64,000 nt of DNA from Panicum virgatum (Eukaryota; Streptophyta; Magnoliopsida; Poales; Poaceae), in the NCBI RefSeq assembly GCF_016808335.1, contig NC_053149.1, positions 28,517,339 to 28,581,338 of the forward strand, in the 5' to 3' direction. Positions 11,690 to 22,967 of the stretch are shown here, piece after piece. The first letter of the stretch is position 1; each line of letters opens with the position of its first letter. Made by a program: the position numbers and the translations under genes. The notes beneath the pieces were generated by a model. That model saw nothing but the letters and a program-made list of their open reading frames with translations, ran no database searches and had not been told where the DNA came from.

Positions 11690-13125
11690 TCTGCTCTGGC
11701 ACCAAATAATACAAAAAAGACAAAAACCTAATCGCCATATCGGTCATAATGAGTGATGAGTATATTTCAAAGATCCAAATTGAGATGTGCTCAGTGCAAT
11801 GGCATGTAAAAGAAGTTAGCATAAATCTTGTTTCCGGGAGTTATCAACCATAAATAATAGTCAATGACTAGCTACGATGTTTCATGTTTCAGCACTTATA
11901 TGCTTCTGATGTATTGAACTCATAATATGTTGGGTATTGTGTATTTCCATTTTTAATAATTTATGAACAAACTGTGCCTTGTGGTGTATGTTTCCTTAAT
12001 GGTTTTACTTTGTTATTTCTTTAATTTGTAGTTTATTTTCAAACACATGCTTTGCACACAAACTTGAAAACTCGGCCAGTATCAATTAATTTTGTTCATT
12101 ATTTTTTATTTATGATGTAATGGTTCCAACCTCTTTAATTTCAATTTGGCTGTGAAATCGAACCCATATGTTATTGATCGAGAAATAATAATAATTAGTT
12201 GAACCCACATTTGTTTTCTAGCAATACTATTTCTTCGGCTGCAAAGCCCACTCGAGATTTATTTTTATGATCATATATCTATATTTTCATTAGTTTGTAA
12301 GTTTTGAATTCTTTCGAATAGGATGGATCAGTCTACCATTGTGCAAAAGCAGGACACATGAACAAGCAAATGAAACAGAGCATCAATGCATAATAAATAT
12401 GACAGTTTAATTAGTATAATTTTTCTCAATTACACAATAAGTACAAAATGGGCTGATAGCAAACCATCTGGATTTCAAAAGACTCTGTATATATGAAAGT
12501 AACTTTTTCATTAATTTTCAAACTCTACCATCAAAGAAATAATGGCGACCTTGTTATCATTAGGCCAATTAGGATAAGACTCTATACCTCTCCGCTGCAT
12601 GATGGTCAACACGGGTGGGGAGAGATTGCATGTGTTTTACTAGTTGTGCTTTCCTTCACTATGCAATCCTTTGTTTTGTGATTCCACTTTTTTTCCTTGC
12701 AATGCAGAAGATCTGAATGTTTATATTGTGACCACATCATATGCAAAGCAGATTTGATATGCTTTTGGGTCTTCTCATGTCACTACACTTTTCCTCAAAA
12801 AGACCCGGTGCCATCAGCTTTTAAGGATTCATGTATCGTGAGCTCCATATATAGAGTTCCTCTTCTTCACTTCACCTAGGTATAGGTCCATGCAAATGTT
12901 TTTTAAAAAAACTTGGTTGATATGTTGTGGCATTTGACTACACATTTCTTGATTCTTGGTATTGATTTATAATCACAATACCTCTTAACTAAAAACATTC
13001 CTCAAAAACTTCATGCTCCATCCGTGCATTATTCTTGTAGGCCTCGCTTCTTATTTTCCACACAAAAAACAATTGGTAACTAATCAAAATTTGAACAAAA
13101 TTGTCCCGAGATTATTTGAACAACG
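11690..13125. other. 3' flank of the zinc-finger gene and AT-rich intergenic DNA
   Basis: There is AT-rich sequence with AATAAT-type polyadenylation-like stretches near 11703 and 11848. No gene, tRNA or complete repeat was recognised. Two 60-62 codon ORFs (12493-12681 and 12697-12879) look like chance ORFs. Confidence 0.4.
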
Positions 13126-13130
13126 GGTCA

Positions 13131-13250
13131 GTTGGATCCATGCCACTCCAACTTCTTGAAATTGGATTTCATGTTGAAATCCATGCCATTGAGTGGCATG
13201 ATTTTGAACATAAAACCCAATTTCACGGAGTTGTGGTGGCATGAATCGAA
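13131..13250. repeat. foldback (inverted repeat) element, arms about 35 bp
   Basis: The left arm from 13131 (GTTGGATCCATGCCACTCCA, then ACTTCTTGAAATTGG) is the imperfect reverse complement of the right arm ending near 13250. The right arm reads GGTGGCATGAATCGAA at its end and CCAATTTCACGGAGTTG at its start. The interior holds a second small palindrome around CCATGCCATTGAGTGGCATG. It looks like a tiny MITE or foldback; no target duplication could be fixed. Confidence 0.55.
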
Positions 13251-13559
13251 TTTTCCCTTGAACAAATATGGTTCAAACCTAGCTTAGGTGCTGACTTTAC
13301 TGAATACTACGGCAGTCCTGGCATTTATTTAAAAATGTGGTATGCTTCGGTGCTTTGAATACCTCTAGGATGTAAGGGGTCATATAAATTCAAGGGACTA
13401 AATTTTACAAGGGATAAATAATTACTGAAACAAAAAAATATAAGTACAAGTGTCAAAAGAAAAAATGCATAATTGTCAGGAGGTGAACCAAGATTAGGCC
13501 CACTGTACCCCACACGGAAGCCCTACTTGTCATGCCAAAAGGTTTGACGAAAGAGAGAG

Positions 13560-13960
13560 GGAGATTGGCGCAATGCTGAGTTTACGATCGACCGTAACTT
13601 CCGCCTCTAGTGGCCGATTTTTTCCTTCCCCTTCCCCGCACCTTTCTCCTCCCCCGTTCCCTCTTCCTTTCCCTCCCACTCTCTCTACAGATCGGGATCC
13701 CGACCGTGCCGCTGCCGGCGCGCCTCCCCGCCGATGCCGCCGCTCCCCTTCCTCCCCGGAGCCGCCGCACCTCCCCCCGCGGCCGCCGCCGCCTCCATCG
13801 TTGGACCGCCTCCATCCGGCTCCCTGCGCTGTGCGGCGGGGGATGGGCGACGTGGTGGCCTGCTGCGCGCTCGCCCGCCGCCGCCGGATCCGGCTCCCTG
13901 CGCTGTGCGGCGGGGGATGGGCGGCGCGGTGCACCGCCGACGGGCCGGCGGGGAGGTAGG
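13560..13960. other. GC-rich exon-like block with an internal direct repeat
   Basis: A sharply bounded GC-rich island lies in AT-rich DNA. It starts pyrimidine-rich and becomes CCG/CGG-rich, giving long overlapping ORFs on both strands with no recognisable domain. A segment of roughly 35 bp containing CCGGCTCCCTGCGCTGTGCG occurs twice, at about 13815 and 13890. It resembles the 5' exon and UTR of a grass gene, or such a fragment captured by a transposon. I do not call a protein. Confidence 0.4.
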
Positions 13961-14464
13961 TTTTTTTTATTTTTTTTATTTTTTTGATTTAACAAATTTT
14001 TTTTACCAACCAAAATTTTACCCAAACTTTTTTTCATTTTGATTTTGATGCAAATTTTTTTATTCTAAGTATTTTTTTCGGATGCAAAATTTTTTCTATT
14101 CTGGATGCCAAATTTCTCTTTACAATATTTCTCAATTTTTGTCTCTCAAATTTTTGTTTCTAACTTTTCTCGTCAAAAAATTTTCTCTCTCCAAAATTTC
14201 TCTTAGAAAAAAATTTCTAAAATCGGAAAACGACAAAACAATTACTAAAAATGGAAAAGAGTTGCTATCGGAAAATCGACCGTACGGACTCCTTCCGTAT
14301 GGTTGACCGTAAAATAGCCACACCCGGAGATTGGTTTCGTCAATGTTTTCCACCAAAATTCTATTACTTTTTACACCAGCAATTTCCTATGCCCACCTCT
14401 TATACCCACATATTACTTTCCTTTAGTACACACATATTATTCTTTGCACATACGTTAACCCATA

Positions 14465-14715
14465 ATTCAGGTCATTTTTTCTTTTGGAAGGATAATAATT
14501 GACATCATTGTTAATGAAATGATAATAATTGACATCATTGTTTATGAAAAGAAAACAAAGACATATATTATTTTTAGAAGAAAAATAAATGGCATCATTG
14601 CTTAATGGTTTTGGATGGATATTAATTGACATCATTATTTTATGGAAGTAAAAGAAAGATGTGTATTATTTTTATTAAAAAATAAATAACATCATTGCTT
14701 GATGGAAGAAAAATT
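14465..14715. repeat. AT-rich tandem repeat around TTGACATCATTG
   Basis: The motif ATAATTGACATCATTG or AATAACATCATTGCTTGATG occurs five times. A longer unit of about 97 bp, with two motif copies separated by an A-rich spacer carrying TATTATTTTTA, is repeated twice. The array lies just upstream of a possible Helitron 3' terminus. Confidence 0.55.
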
Positions 14716-14727
14716 AAATACGTGCCT

Positions 14728-14750
14728 GTGAAACGTACATCTTCTCTAGT
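14728..14750 (+). mobile_element. possible Helitron 3' terminus (CTAGT)
   Basis: A short stem ACGTG...ACGT is followed after about 11 nt by CTAGT and then T. This resembles the hairpin-plus-CTRRT end of Helitrons. The stem is short, and no matching 5' TC end or empty site was found. If it is real, the GC-rich block at 13560-13960 could be captured cargo. Confidence 0.3.
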
Positions 14751-15089
14751 TTAACATAACAACCATACAAATAAAGGGGGTGTGCACTACCGTAGCCAGG
14801 CTTAAGCAGGCCAAGGCTAGCTCCTAGCCTGGCTTGAGTTAAGCCTAGCAACCAATCACAACCATATTGTTTTCCAAATCTAATACTCGTTACAATGAGA
14901 AATAATTCACTATTTCTTACACAGAAGAAATGGAAGCTAAATTTCTCGAAGAAAAAAAAAAGATAGTGTAGAAGAATCTCATCATCGTCCAGAAGCATTG
15001 GTCCATTTTGCTTTGCAAAGAGGAAGCCATCACCTTCAATGAAGGAAGCTGGCAGTACAAACTCCAAACATACATAACATGAAATTACT

Positions 15090-18000
15090 TCATTTGAAAG
15101 CCATATCAGGACAACTGCCATCTATTTTGGAATGATGAGGGAAGTCGTACGACATGTCTTCTGCTCTCAGACCAGCATTTCTCAAAGTTTTGACAACTTG
15201 TGGACAACTGCATTTCCTTCTGGTGTCAGATGTAGGCCGTCACTGACAGATCAATACAAAAACATTTCCAATTATTATTGATGTATTAGGTTCGGGAAGA
15301 AACGTAGGTGTTTAGGAAAACTGTTCTCTTCTGCTTACAAGACTATACAATCAAGTTTGTCTATACTGCAGACGAAAACACTAGTTTTGCAGATAGAAAC
15401 AAACAAAATCATTGACCTATTAAATTTATTGGTCAATATTCATAGTTGGAATCTCCACAAATCTATGCATGATGTTAACTGCATAATAATACCATTCTAT
15501 AAACAACATTTTGAAACCAAAATACGAAAATAAATGAAGCAACGATCTACCAACAATGCAGGATAAAGGCCATGCCAAGAATCTAGATTTCATCTAATAA
15601 AATTAGCTTACATTTACAATTGATGGAAAAGGATGCGACATCAATAAACCCACTGTATCATTCCAACAATAAAATATAATGTAAATAATACATCTAACGT
15701 TTGGAATTTTATCACGCATCAGATTATCAAAAATGACTGACAATAGAAATTGTTATATAGAACATCTTTTACACACTTACTACACATTACTTGGAATATA
15801 AGGTTACAGCTGCTATAGTGCTATGTACAACAAATGCGAAGTTTCGAACCATAAGTATTACCTTAGGTAAAGCGTCTGCCCCTTCAGTTTCCTGCAACTT
15901 TGACCAAATATTAACGCAGGGTATATGAATTTCTCTGGCTAGCTCAATGCATTGACCAGCATAGACACCAGCCATCTCATTTGTCCTTTCAGGTAGCTTC
16001 CTCTCATTCTCTCCATACAGTGACCTTTGAAGAGTAAATCATCAGGGAATCGCTATAAGATATCTAATGCATGTTAAACCTTGTGGCAAATGAAGCATTA
16101 TAGGTTACTATGTGGAGATAAACAAATGAAAGCCAGATACAATAACAACAACATAGCCTTTAAGTCCCAAGAAAATGGGGGTTTGCTAGAGATGAAACAC
16201 ACGAGTCACCAACAAAAAGAGAAATTCGTAAAAAATATGCATTAATAGTAGTGATATATTAGTATTGAATGTAAATCCTAGTTTAGTCATGTAGATTACT
16301 GCATCCCAATCCTAGCACTTCTATCTAAGAACAATTTTTTGGGTATATTAACAAAGAAAACCTAATGACAATTCTAAAACATGTAACAAAGAAATAAAAA
16401 CGAAATTGACTGAAAAATAATTAGTGTAAATACATTTTAGCTCACTCTGGAACAAGTCTAGAAAAATACCATGAGCAAATAGAACTACAGCCCAACTACT
16501 AGTTGTACCGAAATATTTTGTATCATCTTCCAGTCACACAACAAGAATTAAAATCAACACCATGTTTTTGCTTTTTATTTATTACTTATTTTGTAATAGT
16601 CATAAGCTAAAATTACAAGAACAAACATATCAAAAAGAGTTCAGCAAGTGATACTGTACCAACTGTGCAAATCTTCCCTTCCTTCTTCATCGATAGGAGG
16701 TGGCGTGATAAGTACAATAACCATGGAATTGGAACAATCCTGCATTGAGGTTACAATAAAATTTGCAAAAACAGCTTTAAAGAATGACAACTGAATATCG
16801 ATCGAAAGCGTCTATAAAATAAACTAATACCAGTATCGAATCTATAAATGTTTCTCTTTCAATGATTACATACGAAACTATGTAACGGACTTAGACTAAC
16901 TTTTACAATGGTTTTAAGTATCACTATTGCGCTATGAGTCAGAAAAAACAAATTATATTTTTCCCAAGTTACAATAGAAGGGTCTAAAACAGATAAAAGA
17001 TGATATATTAGGCACGAGGTGAGTGTTACTTCTCTTTCACTGACTAGACAATCATGATTTATCCACCTTACATTATGCCCACATAACACCAACATTTCAT
17101 TCAACAACCCAAAGTCGTTCATATTGTACATGAGAACTATATAAGTTTACTATGTTATTGCTTATAGGCGCAAAGCATGTTGATCGTAATTAAAGAATAC
17201 CAGATCAGATATTTAAGAGAAGCCATCAAATGTACTAGAGTCCTGTAAAGAAAAATGATACCAACATATCCATCATAAAAGCCATGGTTAAAATATTATT
17301 TATTTATTTTCATAAAGAAATTACCTTCAAATGATTAACAATGTTTCTGAGATTCTCTTTATACTCTGAAATTGGGACATGCTGTCGCTCATTAGTTCTT
17401 CCCAAAAGGGCCGCATCATTAGCTCCGAAGAATATAGTGGTTGCAAGAGGTGGGGCAATACCATCCTACAGTGCATCAGATGATTTGCAGCACACCAATC
17501 TGTTTGCTAAATAATAGCTTGCTAACACTACATGCACGACCACCAGTAGAAATAATCTAGATGGAAGTGTCTTACCAGTGGAAAGATGTGGTGCATCAAA
17601 AAAAGAGCCCATCTTGTGTTGTATCCACCATAACCTCTGACAACTACATCAGCCTAGTACAAAGAAAATCACTATATGTAATGGCACAAATATAGGGCCT
17701 AAATGGCTGGCTACAAAAATTCACCATACTAAAATATGGGCATGCCAAAAAAATTTGGCACTTGGTTGGTTGGAACCCAAAAGGTAGCTCACCCTCTAAA
17801 CTTGCCAACGTTTTGGTAAAAAAGATTGTCATGCTCACGTTTTTGGTAGCCAACCAATCAAGCCCATAGAAATTATAAGAGCATCCATATCAAGATATAG
17901 TAAGATTTATTTACCAATTCACTAAAGAAGTAGTGGGAAGGCCCACAATGGGAGTAAAACTAAAGAATACGGCCTAGTCAAATAATATTAAGAGGGGTTG

Positions 18001-18111
18001 CTGAATATACTTTGCGGGAGTAAGTGCCACCGACTGCAGCGCCCCAACCGCCGGGTGGAAGGATTGCTCCGTGATTGAATTGCCAAAGAGCACCACCCGC
18101 GGCCGCACCAG
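15090..18111 (-). pseudogene. GDSL esterase/lipase (IAH1/CPRD49-like), six exons, disrupted
   Basis: SGNH-hydrolase-family esterases of this group hydrolyse short acyl esters. Six exons with consensus splice sites read in family order on the minus strand. Exon 1 (18011-18111) has block I as FGNSITEQSF. Exon 2 (17576-17653) has GYGGYNTRWALF. Exon 3 (17325-17465) has block III as FFGANDAALLG. Exon 4 (about 16660-16739) has VIVLITPPP. Exon 5 (15862-16024) has ERTNEMAGVYAGQCIELARE. Exon 6 (15090-15242) has block V as DGLHLTPEGN and ends before TGA at 15090. Disruptions: the start is CTG where ATG is expected (18109-18111), GDS has become GNS, one base is missing after the HP of exon 1, two bases are missing near 15873 and about four near 15200. 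The exon 4 donor is also doubtful. Intron lengths are normal, so it is a decayed host gene, not a retrocopy. Confidence 0.85.
17695..17865. mobile_element. MITE, 171 bp, in intron 1 of the esterase pseudogene
   Basis: The left end GGGCCTAAATGGCTGGCTAC pairs imperfectly with the right end GTAGCCAACCAATCAAGCCC. Both sides are flanked by ATA (17692-17694 and 17866-17868). There is no coding capacity. Termini starting GGGCC with a TGGTTGG-like core are common in grass hAT- and Harbinger-type MITEs; the superfamily is uncertain. It lies between exon 2 (ending at 17653 on its 5' side) and exon 1. Confidence 0.7.
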
Positions 18112-18114
18112 TCT

Positions 18115-18930
18115 TAGAGATCCACCTGCTCGAGAGTCAAATCTAAAAAACGAGGGAGGTACCTTTTTGCGCCAGCAGGGCAGACGGGAGAGTGGGTAGT
18201 GGCGGGGGCTGCAGGACAGGATCCGCGTCTCATCATGGATTGTGCTGCGACTCTGATATGATCAAAGGAGTGCTATTCCCTGGCGCAAAGAGAGGATGAA
18301 GATCAGCCTGTGGGTGCGGTATTGGCAACAGACAAGGGGACGGATGAACATCTGATATTTTTCTTCGAGTTAATTGGAAGCTAACAGACAAGGGGTCTCG
18401 GCCGGCGGCGCCCTGCACTTCAGTCCACCGCGGTGGCACCCAAGGGCAATCAACGCGACGTACAGCGATGCAGACGATGTGATGGGATGAGCGACATACA
18501 AAAGAAGGGCAATACAGTTCATACAGAAAAACTAGAGGGATACGTACCCTATAGGTGGGCTCAAAGTGTTGAAAGACATATGAAAGTAGCATATCTCCAA
18601 TATTAGAAGTTGTAGTAGTATTTCTCTAACTCTTAAAAGTTGCAATGATATACTTCCAATTAACCCTTCTTTTCGGTTTCAGTTTCATATCCATAACACC
18701 GACCGAAGAGGTTGAGAGATATAATGAAATGGGTCGTACTAGTAGCCAGCTATTCAATGACTGTATTTGGATTCAAGCGCCAGAGATATTTAACTCAAGC
18801 AAATAGCCCTCCAATGAAATAGCTCTTGGCATATTTAACCTTTAAAGCATTTTTTCCCAATCATTAGTGCTCCATTAACTCTCTTGCTATGGTGGGCCCC
18901 ACCTGAAATAACCCAACAATCACCTTTTGT
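18115..18930. other. presumed 5' region of the esterase pseudogene, then intergenic
   Basis: Moderately GC-rich DNA at 18150-18480 would have been the promoter or leader of the esterase pseudogene. A 119-residue ORF on the minus strand (18233-18592) has no recognisable domain. No repeat was assigned. Confidence 0.35.
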
Positions 18931-18944
18931 GTGGGATAGTTTTT

Positions 18945-19922
18945 CGGAATTGCTAGCGCTGGACATTCAATCCATCGGAGGCTCCGTCGCTCCACCGTAA
19001 CATGAAAACGTAACATCTGTAACATATGAAAAAAATATCTACAACAGTAAAAGTCACCTCTTGCAATATTCAAAAAATCAAATACATCTTTGCACCGAAT
19101 CCAGGAAAAAAATTCCCGCCGCAACATTTGCACCATATTTCTTGCCACATTCATCAATATCAATAGGAGGAATATTGCAACATCCAAAAATTGCAATTGC
19201 AACATCTTCAAAGAATAATTGCAACATCAATATCTACCATGAGGTATCTATTGCAACATCAAAGAAACTCAACTGCAACAACACAAGATAGCTACTAAAC
19301 ACATGGCCACCTGCAGGGTCTGTGGCGTCTCCGTCCACAGCTGGCCGCCGCCCGCAGCTCGCCGCGCCGCCGGCGAGCTCCGCCCAAGGCACGGGAAGCT
19401 CTGCCCCTCACCTCCGTGCAAGCTCCGCCTGTCGACGCCCGCTCCCGGCCCTGCGAGCTCCACCGGTGAGCTCCGCCCTAGGCACGGGGAGCTCTGCCCC
19501 TCGCCTTCGCGATCGCTCCGTCGGGGCCCGCTCCCGGCCGAACTCCCGAGGAGGAGCTCCGGCTGCGCTCGTGCCAGCCGTGCAAGCTCTGCCATGCTCG
19601 CGCTCGGCCGAGCCAGAGGAGGAGCTCTGGTCGCGCCCACCCCAGCCGATCCTCTAGGAAGAGCACCCCTGGTGGATGCGTGCGAACATGGGGGAGGGGG
19701 GAACCGAGGAGGAGGAGGCGAGATGCTATCCAAGGGAAGCAGAGGTTGGGGAAGAAGAGTCTATAGAGGAGAAGAGTGGATAAGAAATGAGTGGAGTAAC
19801 AGCAGGTGGTGGGGAGAGTAAAAAGCAGAGGCAGGTGTGTGGGGTAGTAAAAAAGCAGAGATAAGTGGCGGGACTGTGGGTGGGGCATCCAATCAATCGG
19901 ACGCCTGATCCCTAACATTATC
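18945..19922. mobile_element. non-autonomous Mutator-like element (MULE), 978 bp
   Basis: The same 10-bp word GATAGTTTTT flanks the element at 18935-18944 and 19923-19932, a target duplication of MULE size. The termini are long, diverged inverted repeats. The left end reads CGGAATTGCTAGCGCTGGAC, then ATTCAATCCATCGGA. The reverse of the right end reads GATAATGTTAGGGATCAGGC, then GTCCGATTGATTGGA. The left half carries about ten TTGCAACAT/TGCAACATC motifs; the right half is strongly GC-rich with overlapping ORFs on both strands and no domain. No transposase is present, so it depends on a MuDR-like source. The GC-rich half could be captured gene sequence (Pack-MULE), but the gene is not recognised. 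Confidence 0.75.
19372..19560. repeat. two-copy tandem repeat, period about 92 bp
   Basis: GAGCTCCGCCCAAGGCACGG at about 19375 returns as GAGCTCCGCCCTAGGCACGG at about 19467, followed in each case by AGCTCTGCCCCTC and later GCCCGCTCCCGGCC. It lies inside the MULE interior, so it formed within the element or came with its cargo. Confidence 0.65.
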
Positions 19923-20220
19923 GATAGTTTTTTGAGATAGATTATTTGCAAATAGCTAAGAACTAGCCCTCATGTTTGAGAATCTTGGACTATTTTGAGC
20001 TAAAAATGGGTGGGCTAGACATAATCCCTAGAATCCAAACCTGCCCAATATGTACCTTATCCACTGTTAAAAAAATATGTACATTATCCATACCCGAAGA
20101 GTTAAATGAAATATATGATATGCGAATAAGATAAATATCAATATCCGACATATTTGATACTATTTATATCCGAATGGGTCTTAGAACTAGTTGCTGACTC
20201 TTTCATTAGAGACGGCCTTA

Positions 20221-20564
20221 GGGCGCATTTAGTTCTCAAAATATTTTGGGTAAATTTTTTGGGAGCGTTTACAATACTAATTAGGAGTATTAAATATAGA
20301 CTAATTATAAAATTAATTAAATGGATGGATGGGAAATTGCGAGACGAATCTATTAAGCCTAATTAATCCATCATTATAGATTGTTTTCTGTAGCACAACA
20401 TTATCTAATCATTACATAATTAGGTTCATTAGATTCGTCTCGCGATTTTACTTGGGGGTTATGGAATGAGTTTTGTTAGTTATCCACAATTAATACTCAT
20501 AACTAGTGGTCAAACATTCGAAGTTACTGCAGCATATGAAAAATTTTGGGAACTAAACAGACTC
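20221..20564. mobile_element. Tourist-like MITE, 344 bp, TSD TTA
   Basis: Flanked by TTA at 20218-20220 and 20565-20567. The ends are inverted: GGGCGCATTTAGTTCTCAAA at the left, and at the right TTTTGGGAACTAAACAGACTC. The interior contains GAGACGAATCTATTAAGCCT and, inverted, TTCATTAGATTCGTCTCGCG. This is the signature of a very common grass MITE family. The 3-bp TTA duplication fits PIF/Harbinger. It is non-coding. Confidence 0.85.
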
Positions 20565-20699
20565 TTAATATAGTGGGATGTGCTAGATCCGGCCTCTACA
20601 TTAAGAGAAGTACACAGCGAAATATTACAATGTTCGAGTGTATAAAAGAGCAACAACAGTCTAGCATAAAAACAACAAACTAAAGAAGCCTGTATAGGT

Positions 20700-21135
20700 G
20701 CTTCCATCCACCATTGGCCTGTTCTAAAGACACCATCTCTATTTTTGTGCTCAACGATGAGATGAAGTTCTTGTTGTGCCCCTCACACTGTAGCTGCGCC
20801 CAGAAACGTAGCCAATACGTTCCACTGAAAATAACCTGCAGAATTGAGTTATATTTAATTCTATGAAAGATTATATCATTGCGGGTTCTCTAGATAGCCC
20901 AGCATAAAGCAGCGACCCCAACCCAAATCAATTTTCTAGACTTATTATTCTGATTAGAAAGCCAAGATCCAAACATATGTCTTATTGGTCTAGGTTGGGT
21001 TAATCCCTTAGCTAGATACACCATCCTCCAAACCATTCACGCATAGATACACCATCCTCCAAACCATTCTCGCATAGTGGCAATCCAGGAACAAATGCTG
21101 GATAGACTCATTTAAATTACAGCCAACACATTTTT
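20700..21135 (-). pseudogene. LINE reverse-transcriptase 3' fragment (zf-RVT domain)
   Basis: On the minus strand from about 21130 one reads CVGCNLNESIQHLFLDCHYA, then RMVWRMVYLA, and further down RPIRHMFGSWL and LIWVGVAALCWAI. This is the zinc-binding C-terminal region (zf-RVT, PF13966) of plant L1-type non-LTR retrotransposon polymerases. A stop follows CWAI where the family continues with WRTRND. Only this piece remains. It was interrupted at 21147 by an LTR element, and it contains a 31-bp tandem duplication. Confidence 0.75.
21014..21078. repeat. 31-bp tandem duplication in the LINE fragment
   Basis: The unit starting AGATACACCATCCTCCAAAC and ending CGCAT occurs twice in tandem with one difference (ATTCACGCAT against ATTCTCGCAT). 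It duplicates part of the zf-RVT coding sequence and would add about ten residues plus a frame change. Confidence 0.85.
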
Positions 21136-21146
21136 GGCTTCCTTTC

Positions 21147-22374
21147 TGATGAGTACATGGCTGATCAAAATGTTCATGATAGGGTTGTTCAAAATAAATA
21201 AAAGCTGCAGTTCGGTTCCTTTGGTGAGTGGCAAAGTGATATGAACGATGGGGTTATTTATGATATTACCAATAATTCAACGAAGGCCATATTGTTTGGG
21301 GCTAATCTAAGCAAAAATAGTGGAAAAGAAATTGTTTTTCTAGTATGATAAGACTTTGGTTCGAATCTAACAATGAGTTTCAAGATGGGAAGATTTGAAC
21401 TCAATTTGGATTGCCACGTCACAGCTTTACAAGCCCAGAGTAAATTGGCCATATCTCCCTCATACGAAGTCCATTTTTGCTCTATGAGTACTTGTTGGAA
21501 AGATAATTTCAATACCTTTCCAATAGATCCGGCCCCACGGTTATATCTATTTTGTACGAGTCGCAGTTGTCAAAACAAATGTCGGGTCATGTTGAGTCCG
21601 TGTGTATTTCAGGCTATGGTCGAGTCAGACTTGGGTTGTGGCTGGCCTGCGCGTCATATAGCCTAGGGCTGATGCCCATGTATCTTTAGATTGGATTTTA
21701 TTTGTGTATCTCATCTAAGGTTTCTCCTACGAATAGCGAGATGCCGTCCAATCTCATCTACCTTGCCGATTCTTCTGGATCGTGATTGGGAGCGTGATCA
21801 GGATTGTTTTTCTGGGTGCGCTGCACCGGATTCTTCAGTGGATCCCCATCTTCTGATCGTGGTTCGTCGTGGCCGCGAGTGAAAGACTTATCAGCTGATC
21901 GGATTGCAACTAACACAAGTTTGTAAGCCGATTATTCTATTCTTGCTACTGTTGTCTTTGGTTGATCAATCAAGTCAATTTATCCATCTGGATTATCATC
22001 TTGCTTGGTCAATACGTTTGTGAAATTTATCCACATCGGAACTTCTGTCATGGTTTCCTGGGATTATCAAGAGGAATAGAGCAGCGGTGGTTTGGCCAAT
22101 AATTAAATTATAAATACTTGCACTGTCTTGACGTGATTGTTTATTGGCTCAGATTCCTAATTTATCATTGATATTGCTGCTGGAGGCATTTGATCTATCG
22201 TGTATATCTCAGTACTATCTTGAGTTATCTGATTATTTTAATCTCAAGCAATAGTCTGGTGCCATAGCTAAAGGAGACTACATCTATTTCCCTGAATATT
22301 CTATTAGGAAATTATAGCATTCATACCGTGAAAGATTGGGCACATTCTTGGGCATCGTAGGTGTGTCCTTATCA
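21147..22374 (+). repeat. 5' LTR of the gag-protease element
   Basis: This LTR is 1,228 bp. It matches the 3' LTR pieces at 23894-24424 and 33602-34175 nearly base for base, apart from a 69-bp duplication in the 3' copy. It contains the uninterrupted site GTGTGTATTTCAGG (about 21603-21616), which serves as an empty-site reference for the Helitron insertion in the other LTR. Confidence 0.85.
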
Positions 22375-22489
22375 GTTGGTATTCAGAGACAGGTTGCTCA
22401 TGGTACTTTTGGAATTATTGCTGCTAATTTATAATGGATCAACCTTATTTGCTGGACAAAATACAATCGATGCCGAAACTATTAATACT

Positions 22490-22870
22490 TTGATTGGCAA
22501 GATGGCATGGAGGAATTTTTCAATGGCCATGGATTTACATCTGTCATAATGATGTATTATGCAGAAGAAACATTTGATAATGATGTTTTGCAATGGTGGC
22601 TTAATGTCGATGACCATATTCGGACATGGGGAGATATGACATGTGTGTTACGACTACGATTTGTTTATGATGCAATGAACAAGACTATTGGTCCTCCTCT
22701 TGAGCCAAAGAAGAATATATTATCAAGTAGTTCTTATATGGTTGCTTCTGAATTTTCTTGTGCTACACAATTTGAGAAAAATGCTTCTACTAACCTTGCA
22801 GCTACAGTGGGTTGCCTAGTGATCTTCCTGCAGCCACATCCATTGTTGGAGCAGATGTCAAGGTAAAAGC
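22490..22870 (+). pseudogene. gag-like fragment of the non-autonomous element
   Basis: An ORF from 22507 reads through LQWWLNVDDHIRTWGDM and LRLRFV. This is compatible with the W...W core of a Retrotrans_gag domain, though weakly so. It is preceded by a PBS and followed by the protease ORF, as expected for gag. A frame change near 22866 separates the two. The frame is short, so most of gag is missing or diverged. Confidence 0.5.
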
Positions 22871-22967
22871 TAGTGGTTCTGATTTTTCTTCGACACTAGG
22901 ACAGCAAGTTTGTAAGTCTTCTTATGATGACCCAGTGTAACCTTTAATTACAATTCCAGCTGTAGTT

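Noticed and set aside
13530..14042. Several overlapping 100-150 codon frames on both strands
   Set aside because: CCG/CGG-rich low-complexity peptides without a domain, present in all frames; no single one is favoured.
14714..15121. 135-codon minus-strand frame
   Set aside because: It includes out-of-frame sequence of the last esterase exon and its 3' flank; no domain of its own.
16859..17131. 90-codon minus-strand frame in the esterase region
   Set aside because: Falls within the intron between exons 3 and 4 and has no similarity to the family.
19269..19951. Frames of 111-172 codons in the MULE
   Set aside because: GC-driven and overlapping on both strands; one of them crosses the element end.
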